Positions 1 through 13,098 are shown, counted from the stretch's first letter. The stretch is 64,000 nt of DNA from Chrysopogon serrulatus (GCA_015844335.1 JADLZL010003574.1:620001-684000), one strand, 5' to 3'. Translations and numbers: made by a program. Notes: generated by a model not told the origin, from the letters alone.

Positions 1-1597
1 ATATTGGCACCACGCTCAATCAGAGACTTGGGAGACCCTCCCTCTCTCGAACCGGTTGTAACCCCTACTACGAACCGCCGTTAAGTAACACGATCCTTTC
101 GAACTGGACGTAGGGCCTCACGCCTGAACCAGTATACTTCCCGTGTCATCTTAGCGAACCATCCGGGCATAAACGCGCATCTATAAATTCACTAGTTGGT
201 GCTTTCATGAAACACCGATACATCGCTAAACAGTTTTCAGCTTTTTCTTTATTTTTTCCCCAATTCAAACAGCACCTAGTCAATTTGTTCCCTAGTCCAA
301 TCTGCTCCTAATCATATAAGTGAGTGCTCTCAACCAGAACAATAACAGAAGATTTACTATTGCAAAGAGCATAAATAATTAGGCTAAGGCACAAATACTT
401 GCATAATGCCCAAAAAATATCTAATCGCTAATTATTCAGCTCTAAGTGCTGATTATTGACTCCTCCATAAAACCTAAACATCAGCTATATTTTCTTAGGC
501 AATTTAAGTTTTATTCGTTAGGTAACATTGTCCTCCTAAATTAGGCAACCTATGTATTCTGGAAAGGCAACTTTAGGTAACATTGTCTTTCTAAATTAAG
601 CAACTGCATGCATCTAAAAAAAGGGAATCATCAGATTACCATTTCGATCATTCAGTCACACACTTAAAAAACACCAGAACATTGTGCCCGCAAATACCAA
701 CGTACAGATTAGAAAGCTACATATACAATGACAACTGAAATCATAAAAAGCAAAATTAAAACTAAAATCACTAGATCACAATCAATGAATATTAAAAAAT
801 CACTAGATCACAATCAATGAATATTCAAAAACTATAGAACAAGATATGTATCTAACATTCTCACCTAACTGTCAATTTGACACTGAAGAAGGATTGGGAA
901 TGGAAGCAGCCGAGCACGCGTAGGTAGGATCAGGCAGTAAGGCAGCCAGCTGGGGGAAGGGCCAGTGGAGGGCTAAAAGGGCCTGCTGGCCGGCTAGCGC
1001 AGCTGCAACAGGCGGCCTAGGGAGCTCCGCTTTAGCGCTACGACCATGGGCGAGATATGGGAAATCAAAATCTACAACAAATAAACATCAAAATTGAATC
1101 GATTAAGTGACGACGACTTTGCCTCACAGCACTGCAGCACCGAACTCTACGAAATCCTAAAAAAAACCATGGTAATATACATTCACAATGCAACAGTAAC
1201 TTTATTATCCCCCCAAAGAAAGAACAACGATTCACATAGCTAAAGGAGCACAATAAAAAGCAAAACAGATCCCATGATGAACCCAAAAGGGGAGTTTCTC
1301 AGTTTGACAGAAAAGCAGTGGCGTTCATTTTCAGTTCACACACTTTGGCTATTGGTCCACTCAAATACCTAATATCCTAAAGTTCATCTAATAAATATTG
1401 AGGCACTAGCAATATTCTAAACATAAATACTGGCTACTGCATCCTTGAGATGCCTGCTTCCAATGTATCACCTACCTATGCAAATGAACACATACAGATA
1501 TGCTAGCTTCCACTCTAAATTAGTACATGACAGATCTTTGCAAAACTAATGAACTGAATAAATTTTTTCTATGAACTTCAAAATAATTAGTATAGAC
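1..1597. other. AT-rich intergenic DNA, possible retroelement remnant at left edge
   Basis: No convincing gene is visible. The first ~200 bases have the wording of grass LTR-retroelement flanking sequence (a run around CCCCTACTACGA followed by a GTAGGGCCTCACGCC block), but no LTR border, primer-binding site or reading frame can be followed, so this is only a suspicion. A GC-richer block at about 890-1050 carries no credible protein. The remainder is AT-rich. Confidence 0.3.
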
Positions 1598-1675
1598 CAA
1601 TGTTCTTAAGGCGGTATTGCATCATGTGTGCCTTGGGGTATGCCTTGTCACCTAGGCATTGCCTTGAGAACACTG
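1598..1675. repeat. Short terminal-inverted-repeat element (hAT-like MITE)
   Basis: The left end reads CAATGTTCTTAAGGCGG and the right end, read on the minus strand, CAGTGTTCTCAAGGCA, so about 14 of 16 terminal bases pair as imperfect inverted repeats over 78 bp. The CA(A/G)TGTTCT ends resemble hAT-type termini. No clear target duplication is seen, so the family is uncertain. Confidence 0.4.
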
Positions 1676-2908
1676 CCATAGGCAAATATATGGTCACGAG
1701 TACTAAGTGGCAACTAGAAATTACAGAGGGAAAAAATAATGAACGAAATTGGATTTCTAAACATGTAATCCTGAGAAGAACTCACAGTACACATCCCTGT
1801 ATCTATTTTCCAGCATGAAGATTTCGCTCTAAATGCTGGAAGTTGAAAGAACAGTTCATTCCCATTACAAATCAAATAGATACGGAACCGATTAACAGAC
1901 TATATATGAGCAAACTCTCCTCCACAGTAGCAAATCGAATAGCCACGAAGCGAAGACAAACGAAACTGCTAGCCGCATCACCAGATCATCTCCAATCATA
2001 GGGCGAGGGAAATACTAAAACACAAGAGGGGCGGGGGCGAAAAATGCGTGCAAACCTCGATCTAGGCGCATCCGTGCGTGCACCAGGCAGGGGGAGGAAA
2101 ATGTGTCGTGAGAACTTCGTCCGCCGGCGCATCGTCCGTACGTGCACCAGGCCCTGGATCTAGGCTGCCCGTCCGCGGCGGGGAGCGGAAAGGGGTCCTC
2201 CAATGCGAGAAGGACCACCTCGTCGACCGCCGTGAGGAGACCTCTATTGGTGTAGCTCGCCTCGGCGTCCCAGATGCCTTGAGTCGGCGCCAGGGGAGCG
2301 AGTCCACTGGAGCAGGCGCGTACTCCGAGAGGGCGAGCCGCTGTGCCTCCGCCTCCGCCTGGATCCACGACCGCGCGGGGAGAGAGAGACGAGGGAGGAG
2401 GAAGAGAAGGGGGCGAGGAGTGGAATGGAAGACGGGGAGTGCCGTGCGAGGAGAGGGATGGGGGAACATCGGGTGGCAGACGGCTGGGCGTGGGCAGCCG
2501 TGCGAAGTGTTAAAATGACGGCCGGCCGAAATAAAGTCATTACCTATTTTTTTCTCTCCCGCCTAGGCACCTACTGTTCAATGTCCCTTGTCTGCCAGTA
2601 GAAAGAAGAAAAAGAAGAAAATTATATACAAAATTAACATATATAACGTGAGACCCAATACTGCTCGTCCTCGTATAATGGGGTGTTGTTGGCTGGACGC
2701 TAGCCGTCCATCTGATATCAGCTCTAATGTATATAGAGGTCAAGCACAACCGTTGTCTTCTGTACGCCTTGAGTACGTATTTGGGTAGCTATGTGTACCA
2801 TCATCTTGCTCACTAGCACTCTGCACGTAGAAGAGGCGATCGCCATGTAGTGTTCTAGCCGATCGAACCACTTACATGGACCAGGAGGACATGACCTGTT
2901 AATGGAAC
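1676..2908. other. Intergenic DNA with a GC-rich island (about 2020-2520)
   Basis: The GC-rich block at about 2020-2520 is open in several frames on both strands. The translations are proline/arginine/serine-rich and look like GC composition rather than protein. It could be a first exon or 5' leader of a gene whose remaining exons lie outside the window, but no splice-supported model can be built. Confidence 0.3.
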
Positions 2909-4821
2909 CACTACTGGAAGCAGTAGATTTGCCGAGTATCCACGGCACTCGGCAAACGGTTTAAAACACTCGGCAAGAGGTTTGCCGAGTGTAACACTCG
3001 GCAACGAACTCACGGTGAAAAAATTAACGGCAAAGAGAAATTTACCGAGTGTTTTTTATCGGACACTCGGCAAATCGTTTGCTGAGTGTCGTGCACTCGG
3101 CAAAGAAGCAAACGGAGTTAAACGGTAGCGGCGGATTTGCCGAGTGTCGGCCGGCAGACATTCAGCAAATCCCCCCGATTTGCCGAGTGTTTTTACCAAG
3201 ACACTCGGCAAATCCCCTGGTTTGCCGAGTGTTTTTTCCAATACACTCGGCAAATCCCCCCGGTTTGCCGAGTGTTTTTTCTAAGACACTCGGCAAATCC
3301 CCGTTTGTCGAAAGTGTTTTTTCCCCGACACTCGGCAAATTATGGTCAATTTGCCGAGTGTCGGATAAAACACTCAGCAAACCTGGTTCCCAGGTGCATA
3401 TGCAAATGGTCAATTTGCCGAGTGTCATGGAAAAAACACTCGGCAAATCGACCATGTAGTACGTTTTTTTTGTTTTTCCATTCCATCCACACATATATTT
3501 ATATTACAGCATATCACATATAACATATATCACATATCACACACATATCCATCCACACATATATCACATTGCTCACAATATATATATATATGTCACCATC
3601 ATCACATATCTCACAAAACCAACACAACCACAAGTCCACAAGTAGTCCATCACACTCACAAGTCCATGAAAGTTATCGGAAACAAACACAAGTGCTCACA
3701 AGTCACAGGTTCATCACAAGCATAAGTCCGAAAGAGAATAACCACAAGTATCATGGCGACGGCCCGAGGTGAGAAGGCCCTACGTGAGATCCTCCCGGCG
3801 ACTCTCCGAATACACGAGGCCCATCATTCGATGCCGCCGACGCAGGCTGCACAGAAGAGAAGATATTGCATGTGTGAGTAAAATTAAATCATACAAGGCT
3901 AAAGTATCTATTGTCCACTAGGTTGCAATTACTGTAGTTGTTTGACCCTAAGCGTAAACGTACAAACTAAAATGGTCATATACTCACTGGAGTAAAGTGT
4001 AGCTGAGGTGGGACCGGGACCACAAGTGGAGGTGGAGCGAGGAGTGTCTGAGGCAAAGGCGGTACATGACGACGTGCTCCAAATTGCGTCAAATTTTTAT
4101 CACTGCATCCACATGTGATATCATTCTTAATCAACAAGTTTCAAGAATTTCGAAGTCCGTTTGTATTTTTTAGAATTAAAAACCTATTCGTACCCAGAGT
4201 TTTTGTCATTTTTGTTGATGAAGATCTATAATATTTTGGGTCTACCTCTGGAGAAGGCCTTAAGTAACACTAAATAACATGAATATAATTTTCTGATCCA
4301 TTAAATTTCTTTATTCCCCGCACCTGCAATTCAAATTCTCATTTTTGGAAAAGAATCAATGAAATGAAATTAAAGAATAGAATATAGCAAAAAGTATGGG
4401 AATTGTGCCAAAATTGAACATGTTGCTCAAAGTGTAATAGGTAGTCTGCAGAAAAAAATTGGAAGTGAAAATCCAAAAAAAATAACATTTGCCGAGTGTT
4501 CTCAAAATACACTCGGCAAACCCTCCGTTTTGCCGAGTGCTAACGGAAGACACTCGGCACAATCCTGACGGTGGCTACCCCCGTCAACCGTTGCCGTGTG
4601 TATAGTTTTACCGAGTGCAAACACTCGGTAAATTTGCCAGTTTGCCGAGTGTATCTCTTTGCCGAGTGCTCGCACACGGCAAAGTGTTTTTGTACCGAGT
4701 GCCTGATGTTTGCCAAGTATTTTCTCGTCGACACTCGGCAAAAGGTATCTGTGCCGAGTGTCCGTGAATTAACACTCGGCAAAATTATAAACACTCGGTA
4801 AATCTCATGTTTCCGGCAGTG
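2909..4821. mobile_element. Non-autonomous CACTA (En/Spm-type) transposon, 1.9 kb
   Basis: The left end reads CACTACTGGAA and the right end, read inward on the minus strand, CACTGCCGGAAA, matching as CACTA-type terminal inverted repeats. The 3-bp flanks are AAC and AAT, an imperfect target duplication. Both subterminal regions (about 2930-3450 and 4490-4810) are packed with the 12-mer TTTGCCGAGTGT and its reverse complement in alternating orientation, the usual layout of transposase-binding subterminal repeats. The middle is AT-rich, and no transposase frame is present, so mobility would need a relative in trans. The apparent reading frames across the ends are translations of the repeat. Confidence 0.85.
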
Positions 4822-5262
4822 AATGAACAATGCAAGATCATCATCGTCATCCTAAACCTTCAAAAAATATATATCGGGCTTCCATCGTGCTCAAAGCCAT
4901 GCTTTGCTGCTTATCAAAGATCTCACATGTGGTCGTCGTGGCCAGCGCTGCACACCTCTAATGACGATACTCGATTTTTTTTTCATATCCATCTTCTATC
5001 CCTAAAAGACTATCCGCATAACAATTCATACAAATTGTATTTAAAGGCACTTTCACATTTACAAATCTCAAATATAATGTGCTACCACACTCTAAGGGCG
5101 GATCTAGCTTAAAAATCTATTAACATTATTTCTACTACATCATGGGTTATTTTATATATGAGCATCAGTTTGCTATAGAAGTCATAGGATAACACTGTTG
5201 TCACATGACAACAGTGAACAGAGCTGATGCCACCCTTGCCACGCTTTACACTTCATGATGTA

Positions 5263-5686
5263 CTCCCTCCGTAATGGTAAAAAATGACGTACTGGCTCCT
5301 CAACCCGTTTGAGTAAAAAATGTCGTTCTGGAGTGTTGACTGGTATTATAGACTTGTTTGCCCTTCGCCTCTGCGTCACAGTTACTACTCCGCATCGCTT
5401 CTCGTGTGGTCGGGCCCGCGTTTTATATTTATTTAATAGGCGCTCGCCAATCGCGGCGCTGGCATGCACAAAAAAGGAAAAAACTTGCGTCCAACTAGTT
5501 TCGAAACCAGCACCTCAGCATTAACACCACGCTGTGCTAACCAGTTGAGCCCATGACTTTTCTTGTATGAAGTGCACACGCAAACGTATTTAATAGGGGC
5601 AGACAGGGAAAACTCTACCCTAATTAATCACTCCTTGGTATGCTAAATGCTGTCCTAAACGTCATTTTTTATCAGTATGGAGGGAG
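5263..5686. mobile_element. Stowaway-like (Tc1/mariner) element containing a tRNA-like segment
   Basis: The ends are CTCCCTCCGTAATGG and, inverted, CTCCCTCCATACTGA. TA dinucleotides flank both sides (5261-5262 and 5687-5688), and the inverted repeats continue into an ACGTCATTTTTTA block. At 424 bp it is longer than typical Stowaway MITEs. Inside, at about 5500-5555, the minus strand carries a tRNA-like stretch with an A-box-like TGGTTAGCAC and a B-box-like GGTTTCGAAAC. Confidence 0.7.
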
Positions 5687-5688
5687 TA

Positions 5689-6868
5689 TTGAAAAGTTAA
5701 GAGTTGACTATAATTATTAAATGTAGTGGGTCGGATCCAAACAGATCCAACTAACATGTCAACTAATTGGAGCAATTGCTAGCTGCACGACACCTAGCTA
5801 ACAACTATTTCACTAGCTATCTTAATTCAGCTAATAGCAGCTAATATATTAAAGAAAAACTTTTTTGTTGTCTCACATATCTTTGTTCAGTGTTTGATTG
5901 AGGATGATAGGGTACGGGAACTATCTCTAGAGGGAATATTTTTTTAATTTAAACTTAGCCCCATCCCTCAAAATCGAGGGACGACTCTGTCCCCACTAAT
6001 ATTGAAAATAAAAGAAAAACGAGGGCTCAGCTCTCTAAGGAAACTATCCATTGGTCAAATTAGAGAGAAAGCCCAGCCTTTATTCTGAGTCCTACAAGCC
6101 TTGCCTGGAAGAAGTAGCTTTTGCAATCCAACAAATTCATTCGATTGCACCAGTCGGACATCGCAGGTGCCAGAGCCTAAGCTCTCAACGGTTGCATTGG
6201 AGCTCATGGGAGGGAGGCGAGCTTGCAGCTGTCAGACCTCGCAGCGGTCTCATCCTCCCGGTCCTCGAGTTCCTGCGCGGTGGTGGAAGAGCGACGGCCA
6301 GCAACCGCGCAGCACACGTGGGGATGCGGCGGCGATGCCGTTCGGCCGTGCAATGCTGTCCGGGCTGTGGAAAGTCTAGACAATGACACGTGGGTTCCAC
6401 TAAAATAGTTTTTTGACCGAATCCACTAAAATAGTTCATAATAATAGTGTTAGATGCACCGTCTATCACCGTCTATATATCCAACTTCTTTTTCGATCTT
6501 ATCAAACAGTAAACAAACACCATTTCATCCCCTCAACCAAATAGATAACAAGGACAATCTCATCCTAAAAATTGAGTTGGGTCTGTCCCATCTCACCACT
6601 TCTATGTATCAAGCCCACACATTAACATCACACTACATAGTTACCCAAAAAAAAAAACATCACACTACATATGCCACTTGAAGTACTGCATTCAACCTCC
6701 ATTTTGTTGTACTCTACCAAGTCTTGATACGGTCTCCAATGCATATACCACGATCACTTTTGTTGGATTTCTAACTATAATAATGGCACCAAAGTACTTT
6801 TGTTGGTGATATATCGAATGCTAGCTATCTCTGTTTCTTGAGTAAAATTTGTTCTTTTTTTTTAGGAA
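5689..6868. other. Intergenic DNA, MITE-like fragments and a GC-rich patch
   Basis: The stretch at about 5730-5850 reads like a Tourist-type fragment (AGCTAATAGC-type inverted words) without clean ends. A GC-rich patch at 6180-6390 is open in several frames but gives no recognisable protein. Nothing here supports a gene call. Confidence 0.3.
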
Positions 6869-8000
6869 GCTGGAGAGGCTTGTACCCCTACAGAGATTTT
6901 ATTAAAACATGAAAAGAAAAGTTACAGAGGAAGTACAAAGCAGGAAAACAGAACTTAAGGAACAAAGAAGGAAACAAAAAAGATGAGTTCCAGCTCAAAC
7001 TAGACTAGATTGTCAGTCCATTGAGTGAAGGTGTCTGCAAACTTCGAGCTGACTCTGTGACTGTGATTTAGCAGCTGAAGCTCTTTGAAAGAAGTAGCCC
7101 GGCAAGCTGGGAGATTTGGCTGCAAACCTTTCAAATTGTAATCGTTTCTTGAGCACCCTATTGCCCAACAGAGTAATATAATTGCTGCCATGAAGAACCG
7201 GAGAGCAGTGCATTCTTGAGATACATCATTGCTTCAGGAAAGTCAGCATCAGCGGGTATATGAATCTGCAGAAATTGCCTGCACTGCTTAGTAAACTGAC
7301 ACTGAAGGAAGAGATGCTGTGAAGTTTCTTCCACATCAAGGTTACAGAGAACACAACCGGCGGGTGTTACACGAATATTTTCGCTAAGGATAGTCCCGTG
7401 CTTAGTCTGTCTTTGAGCAGGAGCAAGAAAAACCCTTATGCTTGGCCTGATAGAGGTACTTCCAAATCCATTGGGATAGATTCACGGTGCTGTGAGTGGC
7501 CCATCAAAGATTTGTAAGCTCTTGATGGAAGGAAGCTTGTCCCCCAACGGTATTTCCAAATGTCCCGTGCATCAGTTAATTGCAAAGCTGAAGTTTGTAA
7601 CTAAATGTAGGCTACTTCTGACACAGGCAAGTGAAATAGCTGGGAGAGATCAGCTTCTTCCAAAGCAATAACAACTGAAATCGTTTCATTTGGCAAATGA
7701 TTGAAGTTCCGGGTAAGTGGAGCTTAAGCTTTGGCTGTCCCAATTCTCCTGCCTGCCAGAAGATGGAAGTTTTCCCACTCTTGGTGTCCACTACATCCAT
7801 TTGTTTAAAGGGTGTGGAGATTTTTCAGGTTTTCTCTCCATCAGGAGGACCCTTTTCTTGTGTGGCTTGGAAATTTTCCATTGCAATAGTGCTTTTCCCA
7901 AACCAAGTGCACCTAGGGAGCGTCAACTTTATTGAAAAACTTATGCAGTTCTGTAACAGCAGGGCTTTGTTTGTTGCAATATGGAATTTACTTGATGCTT
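6869..8000 (-). mobile_element. LINE (non-LTR retrotransposon) 3' fragment, degenerate
   Basis: Read on the minus strand, the segment ends in a poly-A run (the T-run at about 6853-6863 on the plus strand). Conceptual translation gives pieces typical of the region after the reverse transcriptase in plant L1-type LINEs: a trace like KVDAP-VHLVWEKHY, then DTKSGKTSIFW, then the zf-RVT-like CVLCNLDVEETSQHLFLQC at about 7290-7350. Frameshifts and stops break the frame, so it is a dead fragment lacking the 5' part. Confidence 0.7.
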
Positions 8001-9813
8001 TCTATAGTAGTCATCACTCACGAGCCAGTAAGTAGCTTTGGCTATACAGTAGTACTAGGATAGAGACATGCAGTATATATTTGCATTATTATTGGACTGG
8101 AGTTGTCTCGTGGCGACGTATTGCAATGTGGCACATCTTAGGCAATAAACTTTTTAAGCAGTTCTATCATAGTACGCCACAAAAGCAATGCAAGTGCGCA
8201 TGCACAACCAAATTATTTTATCTTTCAGATTTACAATAAAATTTTGTCCAGGTACCAACAGAGCGTGCACCTCCATTTGAGTATGTTTGTGGATATCTTA
8301 AACAAACATGAGCACCAGGAAAAGAACAGCTCCGAGGGTATCGCAAGTGATAAGATCAATTTTTTCGAGATCATGCAAGTGATAAGATTAATAATGCTGA
8401 TTTTTTTTTTTAGACAAAATAATGATGATGCTTTAGCTTCTAGCGGAAAAAAAAATCCACACAAATTACAAAAATATGCTTGTGATCGTCATATGCATGC
8501 AACTGACGCATTTATACATACCATGTACATTCCATCCTTATACTCCTATGCATGCTTACAGCTTACCTCCTGCGGCAGTACTTGCATTGTCAACTTGTGC
8601 TATATTATTTCTCTTACAGTCCACTTCAAGCTTGCATCACGAGAGAAAGATAAAAATTACCCGTTGCGGAAATAAAAGAGAAAATATTATTTGAATGACC
8701 GATTATATTTGCAGTAGTTAAAACCTCCTCAAGTTTAATTTACTAGTACATGATGCATGGGTGAAAACTTTCCAAGGGTGAAAACTTTCCACACCCGCCA
8801 GACCACAGAACTTTGATTCCTACCCTATGCAAATTCTGGTAACTATTTTTATAATTTTTTTAGAAAAGTTTAATTCTTCTATTCTACAGGTGTTCCATGC
8901 TGTAAGAGTATCTTCAACACTTCTCGTTCTAAACCCACTCTCAATCTCAGTGAAGGGAAAAAAATCACCCTCCCCCTTTTACCAAGAAATTATTTAGAAG
9001 CTGAAAGTCCCTCCTAAAATAAATGTTTTCCTTTGATACATTCAATCTCAACGAGACGTAATTTTAACAAAGGATAATTTAGTCAAAAGAAATTAGACAG
9101 GTAGCCAAAACTGTTGTTTCTGTAATTGTAATGAAATAATTAAGCATATATATGTTTTTTGGTTGTCAACAAGCTAAGACAATTTGGAACATTAGTTTAT
9201 ATATAGCTACCGGGTTATATCCGCCTAGATCCATATCTGCAAGTTGGTGTTCACCTAATGACCTTGTTTTTTAGAAAAAAACAATATACTTTATTTCTTT
9301 TTGCAAGCTAGCTTTAAGAGAACACATTGGCTGCGGTTTTGAATGTTGTTGCAGCGTGAGGACACTAAGGAGATGATTTGGTTTGTGAACAACGTGAGGA
9401 CACTAGGGGGATGATCTGGCTTGCGAGCAAATCTTTGGAGGTGGCCGCTCCGGATATCTTCACCCAAAAAATGAATGGAAAAAAGTAAGACTTTGCTTTA
9501 TAATTTCCATTCTGCTCTTTTCCAACTGGGAGTCATATGGATACACAGGTTTTGCTGTTGGTAAACCTTTTCTGCCTTTTGAGAATGCTGCATAAGATTT
9601 GCCTTTATTTATTTATATTACTATACTAGTAGATACAAGAAGAGAGCAAGAATTTTACAACGTGTGGTACAAACAACGCCTAGATGCCCTATGCATTAGA
9701 CTTATTTCATGTTTCAACAAAAGCAAAACAAAGCACACGGAATAATCTCAAAAAATACACAGTAGGATGGCAGATGCAGCGATTGAGCAGGAGCTAGCTG
9801 ATGGTACGCTTCA
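8001..9813. other. Intergenic DNA, no gene seen
   Basis: AT-rich sequence with no splice-consistent coding potential. An 18-bp unit (GGTGAAAACTTTCCA core) is repeated in tandem at about 8759-8802. The 3' flank of the CEP gene lies at the right end. Confidence 0.4.
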
Positions 9814-10050
9814 TCATTTGTTCGTCGGAGGACTCCCATGGCCAATGCTGGGGCTAGGGCCGGGATTGGTTGGGGCCCAATTGTCCTTGTTAGTTGCAGT
9901 TGCAGTTGCAGACACCTGCTGCAAAGCTCTTCTTCCAGTGTATGGATAATGAGTCGGTGTAGGGAGCTGCACGAAGCAGCTGGTGGTGCTGATGAGCAGC
10001 AACATGGTGAACACAGCAGCAGCAGCAACGGTTTTCGACGAAATGGCCAT
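9814..10050 (-). CDS. CEP: CEP-type secreted signalling peptide precursor
   Basis: This is an intronless 78-residue precursor. Residues 1-25 form a signal peptide (basic start MAISSK, then a hydrophobic run AAAAVFTMLLLI), followed by a variable region and a C-terminal conserved peptide at about residues 57-71, NWAPTNPGPSPSIGH. That block fits the CEP (C-TERMINALLY ENCODED PEPTIDE) family pattern of P-T-x-P-G-x-S-P-x-x-G-H, where prolines are hydroxylated and the ~15-mer is released to the apoplast. In studied plants CEPs signal nitrogen status and restrain lateral-root growth through a leucine-rich-repeat receptor kinase. It is the only CEP-like block in the protein, and seven residues (GSPPTNK) follow it. 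The chosen ATG opens directly on the signal peptide. A TATA box sits about 130 bp upstream. Confidence in family is good; the specific member is not assigned. Confidence 0.82.
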   Translation of the reverse strand: MAISSKTVAAAAVFTMLLLISTTSCFVQLPTPTHYPYTGRRALQQVSATATATNKDNWAPTNPGPSPSIGHGSPPTNK

Positions 10051-10179
10051 GGAGTTTACAAGCTGCAGGACAGTGTATAGATAGCTTCTTCGGTGATCTT
10101 GATGGTGCTAGCTAACTAGATAGCTTGGAATATGAGATCGGGAAGAGGAGGATGAGAGAACTCAGCGGACAGGTCCTTC

Positions 10180-10189
10180 TTTATATAGG
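10180..10189 (-). promoter_or_regulatory. TATA box of the CEP gene
   Basis: Minus-strand CCTATATAAA lies about 130 bp upstream of the CEP ATG, giving a predicted start site near 10150 and a 5' leader of about 100 bases. The position and the exact TATAAA-type core support it. Confidence 0.6.
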
Positions 10190-13098
10190 CAGAAGATTGT
10201 CGCACTGATGTAGTTCAAAAGATGAGCTTTTAATTTATTTATGGGACTTGGTTAGTGGAGGACCGACGACACCACTTACAGACATCACCGGCCAATGGTT
10301 TAGGACATCTAAGCTTCACCAAACTGAACAGATCCCGCATATATGCAGTTGTGTATTTGTTTGCACTAAAAACTACTCTAATTAGGCCATTTTTTCTTTA
10401 TTTTAGTTTTTTTTACAGTGTTGTTTTTATTGTTCACCCTTGTTTCTACTTACCTCTCCTGGTGGTTTAAAATAAAAATTCCTTTGATTTAAAAATAATA
10501 TCTGCATGCAACTAATTAGGTGTCACATTCATGCTACCACTTCCACATGCACGCACCCACACACAAAAATAGGATTGAACAAAAAACTTATGGCTTGCTA
10601 GCCCGCTTGGCTCGATGGTAAGTTGGTAACTTGACTCAGCTCGGCTTTGTTTGTTTGTTTGTTTAACGAGACGAGTTAATATTTTATGTCATAATTAAGT
10701 TAATGAGCTATAGCTCAAGCCGACTTGCAAGCTAGCCCAGGAACCTAAACGATCGAGCCAAGTATTTCATGGGGCAACTAAACCAACGATAATTAGGCTT
10801 CATGTTATGCTGCACACATGAAGGTTGAACTCAAAAAATAATGTATGCCATGCATTATGCTTTTTCCGGCTTGATGTTTGCATGGAACAAATTAGAAGCT
10901 ATATATTGATTTATTTAAGCTATTGACAAGCTGAGTCATAAGTGAAACAAGTTGGCTCAGGAGCTAAACAAGTCGAGCCGAACTAGAGTTAAGCTCGCTT
11001 TCTTAACGAGAGCTAAGATAGCTTGTTATCCAGCCCTACGCACAGACAAAAACAAATTTTCTATCTATGATATCAACAGGCTGCAAAAAAAATAGTCAAT
11101 TTTGTTTTAAGGGAGAGGTTAAGTGATTGGTTAATTTGGAAGTTCAAGACGGCTAGGAGTTTGATACTGCGATTCAGGGTTGAAAATCATGTATAGTTAC
11201 CCAACCATTTGTCACCCTGTATTTTCAGAATAAGACCATTAGGTTCCGTTTGGAATCGAGTATTATGAGCATGGCGTTTGGATCAAAGGATTATCCGGTT
11301 CCTTTACTATAGAACACTTTACAGGCTTCTTATTTCAAAGGAAAACGAAAATCCAATCTGAGCCCAGGTCTTCTCTTCCTTCACAAAGTACAGGACAACC
11401 ACGCGTGCTTGGCTTGTGCGTGTCACTCTTCTAGTGTCTGCAGGTTTCCACACTCAACAGATACTACAACAAATATTTATGGCCCCTTGCCAGTAAAAGT
11501 AGTTTATGTATAATCAAATTTCTAGTGAATACTATTTTATGGCTCCAAATTAATTTATTATGAAAATGTATTCCACAATTAATCTAAGTAGTATTTATTT
11601 GATATCACAAATATTGATATTTTTTATTTATAATTGACCAAACTTAAGATAACTAAACCATGACACTGTGTGAGAATTGCATTCTTTCCTAGATAGAGGA
11701 AGTAAACAGATAGCCATTGCAGTAAGCACTAAAGTTCATTTCATTATTTCTGTAGTTTATTTGATTCTACTTCTTTGCCAACATCCCTTTTCTGTTCTTG
11801 TGGTTTTTTCTATTTCTCTGTTTACTTTCTTTTGTTCCTCCGTTCCTGACCACGATAATAAGCATATTCTACTAAAATTAGTTGTAACACTCCCGGTCCA
11901 CGTTTCGGCAGCACCAGGTTATCAAGGACTATATCTCATGGAAGCATCATTAGACTTTCGATTTTTAGATCGTAGTACTTTGGTTCAGTAGATTGTATGC
12001 ATGTTGACCCACTTGTAATGAAATGACTAAATGAGCATATATATTTATATAACGCTCTACGTACCATCACACTTTACAGGGGCCTCGGGACCATTCGGTG
12101 GAGGGATCAACATCCAAGTTGGAGGTTCTAATTTGCTCTCATAGTTGGATATAGAAAAGAGTCTTAAACAGCTCATGATAATTGGTAAAGAGATATATAT
12201 CTATATGATTATGATTTAAGGAACCGTGCCACTACAGATTGCTTCTCTTCGTCTTTGGGAATTGGGGTCATGTTACTAGTACTTCTAGTCAAATTTGTAA
12301 AAGGCACTTTGAAGCCATTTAGCTTTGTTTTGACTGGCTGGTACTCGTTCAATGGTTTATGCCGAGGTTCCATCAGGCATCATCCTTGGTGGAACAAGCC
12401 AACTGATCTACATTTACATGTTTTGTCTTTTTATATTGATCACCAATAAACGAAAACATGTTGTAAAGCCAAGAGTTTCATATTCTTGCCAACAAACTAA
12501 ACTGTGCCTAGAGTGAACAGAATCAAGGGAGTTCCACCCCTTAAGATCAGGGCTCACTCAATATGCTGTCACAAAACTTTTATGCTAAGGACTAAGTTTG
12601 GAGATTTGAAATCAAACCTGCCTCCAGGTGGTGAGTTGAATTAGCAATTTAGCATCTTGTTAAGGTAAGAGGGAGATTAGCTAGAAGTTAAGAATAGAAA
12701 GGAAACAGAGCCTTTTTTTTTCTTTTGCATCTTGTTTATGCATAATAAGAACAGAAAGGAAACAGAGCTTTTTTTCCTTTACAGGGAAGAAAGGAACCAA
12801 AGCTTGTGTATAATTTCTCGGTACAAATTAATCCTCTTCTATGGATACAAGAAGTGCACACAGATGTGCCAAAAAAAATGTAATGTAGCAATTAAAAAAA
12901 AAAAGCTAGGAAAGTTTTGCCACACTTGGCACTAGAAAACATTGAGGACCCTTTATTCAAGAGCTGCACGCTTTTCCAGCAATTCCAAGATGCTACAGTA
13001 GTTAGGTGGTGCAAAGAAACAAGGGCACCATTGCATGTTAGGATGGGGAAAGAAAAATCAACTCGTAATTGTGGGGTGGAGAAATTCAAGGTGTAGTA
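10190..13098. other. Intergenic DNA with repeat-like blocks
   Basis: The stretch at about 10590-11040 is rich in GGCTCG / GAGCC-type words in opposite orientations and resembles a hAT-like non-autonomous element, but terminal repeats and target duplication are not clean. A roughly 50-bp unit (AGAAAGGAAACAGAGC core followed by a T-run) occurs twice at about 12690-12780. No gene is supported; the right end holds the COX15 3' untranslated region. Confidence 0.35.

Noticed and set aside
2015..2540. Overlapping open frames of 98-146 codons on both strands
   Set aside because: All are GC-composition artefacts rich in Arg, Pro, Ser and Ala with no domain, splice or start context.
3049..3523. Several repeat-like proteins (FAECLPADTRQI-type units)
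   Set aside because: They translate the CACTA subterminal repeats in different frames; not a repeat-protein gene and not a CRISPR array.
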